From assembly GCA_030340625.1 (NCBI GenBank), contig JAOPHQ010005140.1, positions 107,001-171,000 on the forward strand: a DNA stretch of 64,000 bases, written 5' to 3'. The DNA comes from Merluccius polli (Eukaryota; Chordata; Actinopteri; Gadiformes; Merlucciidae). The stretch's first letter is position 1. Every line of letters starts with the position of its first letter. A program made the translations under genes and the position numbers. A model generated the notes under the pieces. That model saw only the letters and a list, made by a program, of their open reading frames with translations, ran no database searches and was not told the origin of the DNA. This document shows, piece after piece, positions 59,957 through 64,000 of the stretch.

Positions 59957-61299
59957 CGGTGTTTCTGAAAGACTGGGTCGCGACCCACGGGTGGGATTAA
60001 TTGGGTCGCCGAATGCATTTGCAAAATTGCAATACATCTTGTGTACATCTTGCCGTTTCTACCCATAGGCACTCAAGATTGCCGCTGGCCTCACTTTCAG
60101 CCCAAGACTGAAAGTGAGGCTCACATACTGTTCGCCTTCCAGCGCCGTCTACCATAGGAAACACATTGGCTTGCACCGCCTCTGTAGCTAAGGCGAAAGC
60201 CTAGTGTGTGCAGCTGAATTTGGTCTGGCTGTGCGAGTCTAGATTAGCGCCCCCCCCTGACTCAGTTCCAGACAAAGTTTTGTTATTAAATATTGTGGAG
60301 TCAAAAGTCCTTTGACTCGACTGAAAACGCACCACGTCACGTCGCCACCCGCCTCCAGTCAGCGTGCCGTTATATGTGCTCCACAGCTCCCAGCCCGACG
60401 CAAAAGCTGAAGGAACGGTTATAAAAGGACACTCCAGGCTCAGTGGAGCTGAGGTGTTGAGCAAGGCAAGCGTCCTCATATTAATCCCTTCAAAACAACC
60501 TATAAATGTAAAGTGGGATTTTCTCACCATGTTCTCACCAAAATCCAAAATAAACTTGGAAACGGACTAACCGCTGCACCCGACATGTACATCGGACTAG
60601 CATGTGATCATGGAGAAAAGTAGGCTCACGTACCGCATTGATTTGCAGCTGTATGACGTGGAGTACACCTGATTAACACATCGATTGTTGACTTTTGAAT
60701 TGATTTATATACCACTGTACTCAAACCTATGCTGACTAAAAGTGTGATATTAAATGTGCTGCTCTGATAAATTATATTTGTTGTTCTAATGATATAAAAA
60801 AAGCCTGTTGACTAAATGCATTCATTTTATCTCAGGTACAAAGAAAGTTCTATTTAAAACGTGTAGGCCTATATTGTTTTACTGATGAACAAGTGTATTT
60901 ACACTCCATTATGAAGTATTTCAAACATGTTGCGTCAGGTGTACATTGTTTTACTGAGATTAAATACAACAAATGCGAGCCTCATCAACTCACCTTAATG
61001 CATTTATTTGTTCTTATTTCTATTAATTTAATGTTTAATTATAATAGTATTTTGTATTTCATATGTTTTCAATAACAGGTGCATAGCATGTCGTTATCAT
61101 ACAAATGTCTATTTGAAAATTTATATTAAGCCTATTATAAAAGGCCTGATATAAAGTGATGGAGTAATGGCAGTGATAAGGGTCAGGAACGTTCATTTAA
61201 GTGCAGTTATGCTCTCCTCGCGATGCCTACTGGAATTGGGTCACGATGGTTTGTCTTTTTCAAAGTGGGTCCCCAGAAAAAAAAGTTTGGGAAACACTG
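59957..61299. mobile_element. hAT-like element, about 1.34 kb
   Basis: Seen: the left end CGGTGTTTCTGAAAGACTGG with GGGTCGCGACCCAC and the right end GGGACCC-type complement followed by AAGTTTGGGAAACACTG are arranged inversely. CAGTGTTTCTCAAACTGGGG is a familiar hAT terminus, and both ends deviate from it only slightly. GGGTCGCC and GGGTCACGA occur further in on both sides. Flanking octamers do not convincingly match. No transposase frame was recognised; the interior contains a 13-bp hairpin (60088-60120). Confidence 0.65.
60088..60120. repeat. Perfect 13-bp hairpin
   Basis: GCCTCACTTTCAG and CTGAAAGTGAGGC flank CCCAAGA. It lies inside the hAT-like element. Confidence 0.85.
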
Positions 61300-61587
61300 T
61301 CCACCTCCACCTCCAGGTCCACCAGCTCTTTTTTGCCACCCACTGAGCGGCCATCTCTCTCCCCAACCGCCCCCCCCCCACACACCCCAACTCCTCCCCC
61401 CTCATTTGCTCCATACCTCCATTCCACTTACTAAGCAAAGCCATCGATTTTGTGCATTAAAAAAAAAAAAAAGCCCTTATCTCCTTTTGTCTGTAAAATA
61501 AATAGCCGGTGTGCTGCAGCCCCCAGCGACGGGACCAAAATGGGTTCTGACTGGAGGGCGAAAGGTACATAGTGGTGGTGGGTGGAT

Positions 61588-61607
61588 GGGGGGGGGGGGG
61601 GGGGGGG
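61588..61607. repeat. G20 homopolymer
   Basis: A run of 20 G bases after GGTGGTGGGTGG. Confidence 0.94.
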
Positions 61608-61781
61608 TGATGGGCGGACAGCGGCAGGATGGAGCAGATAGTGGACTCCTTGGTCATCATTTTTTCTCTCTCGCTCTCTCTGGACCACCGTTTTTTTTTT
61701 CCTCCCTTTCCATTATTATTCGTCTCTTTTGGTGGAATCCGCATAAAATGTTGACTACCTGTGTACTTGTGCTTCTCTCTT

Positions 61782-61783
<2 letters not shown>

Positions 61784-61813
<30 letters not shown>
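61784..61813. repeat. (TG)15 microsatellite
   Basis: An uninterrupted TG repeat followed by a G run. Confidence 0.95.
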
Positions 61814-61814
<1 letters not shown>

Positions 61815-62568
61815 CGGGGGGGAGACGAGGCGGGCGAAACACACTGAAAACAATTAAGTTACCTCAAGTGGCCGAGAGTTGTTCTGGCATCGGCTTGGAT
61901 ACGAGCTGTGTTGAAGATTGTTTTATCTGAGAGATTGTTATTTTCTGTCATGGCGGTGTTCGCCCGAGCCTTTGTGTTCCTGTCTGTTCCAGAGGGCGAC
62001 TTATTTTATCAGCTGAAACCTGCCTCTTTATTTAAGCAATGTCTTTGGCACGGTATTATGACAATAGTTCTATTTTCATTTCCATTGGTATGCAGCGATT
62101 CTGCACGCCTGCTTTTTTTTTTCTTTGTCACAGAATGTGAGCAAGTCTCGGCAAATAGTTTTGTGATTGAGAGAGAGAGAGAGACAGAGGCAGAGACAGA
62201 GACAGAGAGAGAGACACACACACAGCTTTGCTGATTAGTCACCAATGGCTGGCCAGAGGTATGGCGTGCAGCGCCAGGAGGCACTGCAGCAAATCAATGT
62301 CATGAGTCCTGTCCACCAGGGACCTACCCCAACCGCCCTGGTCGTTTAACGAGATACGCTCCGCTATTCCCCAAACTGGGACCCACACGTATGCATGTGA
62401 TATGTAATTTCATTTTTTTTGTGCTTTCCATAACACATATGTGTCGGGCGAGGGGGGGGCGGGGGGGAAATGCTTTTCATCATTTCTGGACGCGATTGCA
62501 TGATTACTGTCTCTCCCGAGGGGTTTTGGGTGCAGTTGTTTTATATGTTTGTAGGAATGTAGACATTT
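61814..62568. other. Gene-free stretch
   Basis: A GA/CAGAGA block at 62169-62223 is the only clear feature. Confidence 0.45.
62169..62223. repeat. (GA)n and CAGAGA repeat
   Basis: GA units, then CAGAGA hexamers, then CA units. Confidence 0.9.
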
Positions 62569-62582
62569 CCCCCCCCCCCCCC
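62569..62582. repeat. C14 homopolymer
   Basis: A run of 14 C bases. Confidence 0.9.
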
Positions 62583-63755
62583 GGGAGAAGTACACTGCTG
62601 CCACATAACAAAATGAAATACGTCCATCTCCAGTTAAAATATACTTTAACAAAAGGGATGGTTATGAGTGCTTTGATTAAAAGAGGGAAGACAAATTATA
62701 TTCACATTTGATGGCATTTAGGATGGTAGCATTCAGAATGATTTGTCTTCTGTAAAAACTTGTCTTCCCCTCGAGGAAAAAAAAAAGCAAAGATGGTAAA
62801 GTTCACTTTGTCCTCAATAAGGGCTACCGATATGGAAAGACTTTTTCTCTCCGTCTCTCTCTCTCTCGCTCTCTCTCAGGCCAATATGCAATGAGGGTGT
62901 GCTGATCGGCGTTTAAGAGGAGCAACCATAGTCCCGCATTACAGTTTTCATAAATCATTAAATACTCCAAGGACCATCTATGTCCAAATGGGTTTCTATA
63001 ACATTCTGCCTCACTTACTGACTGCATGGCTGGATTGATGAGTGGAATAGGAATATGGAATATATATATATATTAAGGGGACATTCACAGCATTCACAGC
63101 CCTCATGGCGCGAGTGGATCGTCCATTTTATATGACCAGTAAAGGATTTAAAGAGCGTTGCGATAAAACGTGTGTTTTGTGTTTACCCACACCGAGATGT
63201 TTCAGTTGGACTGCTCTTGTTCTTGTGGTCCGCGCCGACCGTCTCACGCCTAATGAACCGCCACCTGTTAAGGCAGGGACAATTTGGAGTGCAGGCGTCA
63301 TGCTACGCATTAAAGATGACTTGGAAGTGAATGTGAATTATTAGTGATGCACGAGCACATTAGTGGAGGATTATTAGGAGAGCATTGTGCCGTCAACCAA
63401 CCGTAACTGTGATTGGCAGATTAGCCCCCGCTTGCCTGTGTGGGGGGAATGAGGAAATTAGCAAGGGCCCCAGACGGTGAGCGCCGCACTTGGCAGCCGC
63501 TGCGTATACACTCGCTGGCATGTTTGTGTTTGGTTTGAAGGTCTTTGGTTGCGTGCAAGTCCTTGTTGTAGCATGTGTCCGTCTGTGGAAAGATGGAGTG
63601 TGTCCTGTGTGTACTGTTTGTGTGTGGAGTTCGGAGAGTGACGGTGCTGCTTGTTACTTGCGATCGGTTTGCTGTAGATTACAGCACGCAGGTATTTAAA
63701 AAAAAAATTCCCTGCAGCACAGATGCCGGAGTTATCTTTGTAAATAAAGGTCATG
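62583..63755. other. Gene-free stretch, low in simple repeats after 63080
   Basis: A short CT block at 62843-62879 and a short TA run at about 63060-63073. The part 63080-63480 is complex sequence with sites such as ATTAGTGATGCACGAG and GGCAGATTAGCCCCCG. It resembles neither coding DNA nor a known repeat, and I cannot judge its conservation. Confidence 0.35.
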
Positions 63756-63794
63756 GGTGTGTGTGTGTGTGTGTTTGTGTATGTGTGTGTGTGT
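63756..63794. repeat. Interrupted (TG)n microsatellite
   Basis: TG units with two interruptions, followed by a G9-type run. Confidence 0.93.
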
Positions 63795-63963
63795 GGGGGG
63801 GGGTTAATCAGAACATCAAGTCCTGTCAGCAGTGACCTCCATAATCACAGTCTCTGACATCCAGCACCACCGTCACCTTTTCCACTTCGCACAACACTTG
63901 AAACACGAGATAAACATGGATCTAATGCAATCTGATAGCAGCCCAAATCCTGGCTCACGGAAA

Positions 63964-64000
63964 CACACACATGGATACACACACACAAACACACACACAC
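63964..64000. repeat. (CA)n microsatellite at window end
   Basis: Interrupted CA units that run to the end of the window; the true end is not visible. Confidence 0.85.

Overview
The window looks like nuclear DNA of a ray-finned (teleost) fish, and it is almost entirely intergenic or intronic. The reasons are: a very high density of long (CA)n, (CT)n and other simple repeats; fish-type SINEs, one with a tRNA head and one with a 5S rRNA head; several families of short non-autonomous DNA transposons with intact-looking terminal inverted repeats (TIRs); and no open reading frame with a recognisable domain, splice structure or neighbouring exon. I found no protein-coding gene, no functional tRNA or rRNA gene, no CRISPR array and no bacterial-type operon. 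The longest open frames are low-complexity translations of repeats.

Layout. 1-1.24 kb: right part of a DNA transposon with GGGCCCTATCTTGC-type ends, itself carrying a nested hAT-like MITE with a target duplication. 6.9-8.0 kb: a second, near complete copy of the same family. 8.4 kb: tRNA-like SINE fragment. 10.0-10.35 kb: long polypyrimidine tract. 13.6-14.9 kb: element flanked by TTAA with about 30-bp TIRs. 16.9-19.3 kb: a 0.7-kb hAT-like element, two further hAT-like ends and several small tandem repeats. 33-36 kb: a tRNA-headed SINE, a large inverted repeat with about 280-bp arms, and a second TTAA-type element. 41.5-42.0 kb: SINE3-type (5S rRNA-headed) SINE in reverse. 46.9-48.25 kb: a CpG-rich segment followed by a mostly non-repetitive block with repeated short motifs, the best candidate here for regulatory DNA. 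49.0-50.9 kb: reverse tRNA-headed SINE, hAT-like MITE, solo LTR with CATG target duplication, and SINE relic. 55-61.3 kb: further SINE, two copies of an unassigned dispersed repeat, and a long hAT-like element. The rest holds microsatellites, long G or C homopolymers and unannotated AT-rich DNA.

The elements do not form a pathway. What links them is mobilisation chemistry: the two SINE classes share one 3' hairpin tail (presumably recognised by one LINE reverse transcriptase, which is not in the window), and the DNA elements would all need transposases encoded elsewhere. The most notable observations are the shared SINE tail, the large inverted repeat at 33.7-34.5 kb, two perfect hairpins with stems of 17 and 19 bp, and the duplicated motifs at 47.8-48.1 kb. 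I do not see a convincing new multi-gene system. All family names come from recognising termini and target duplications by eye, without database comparison.
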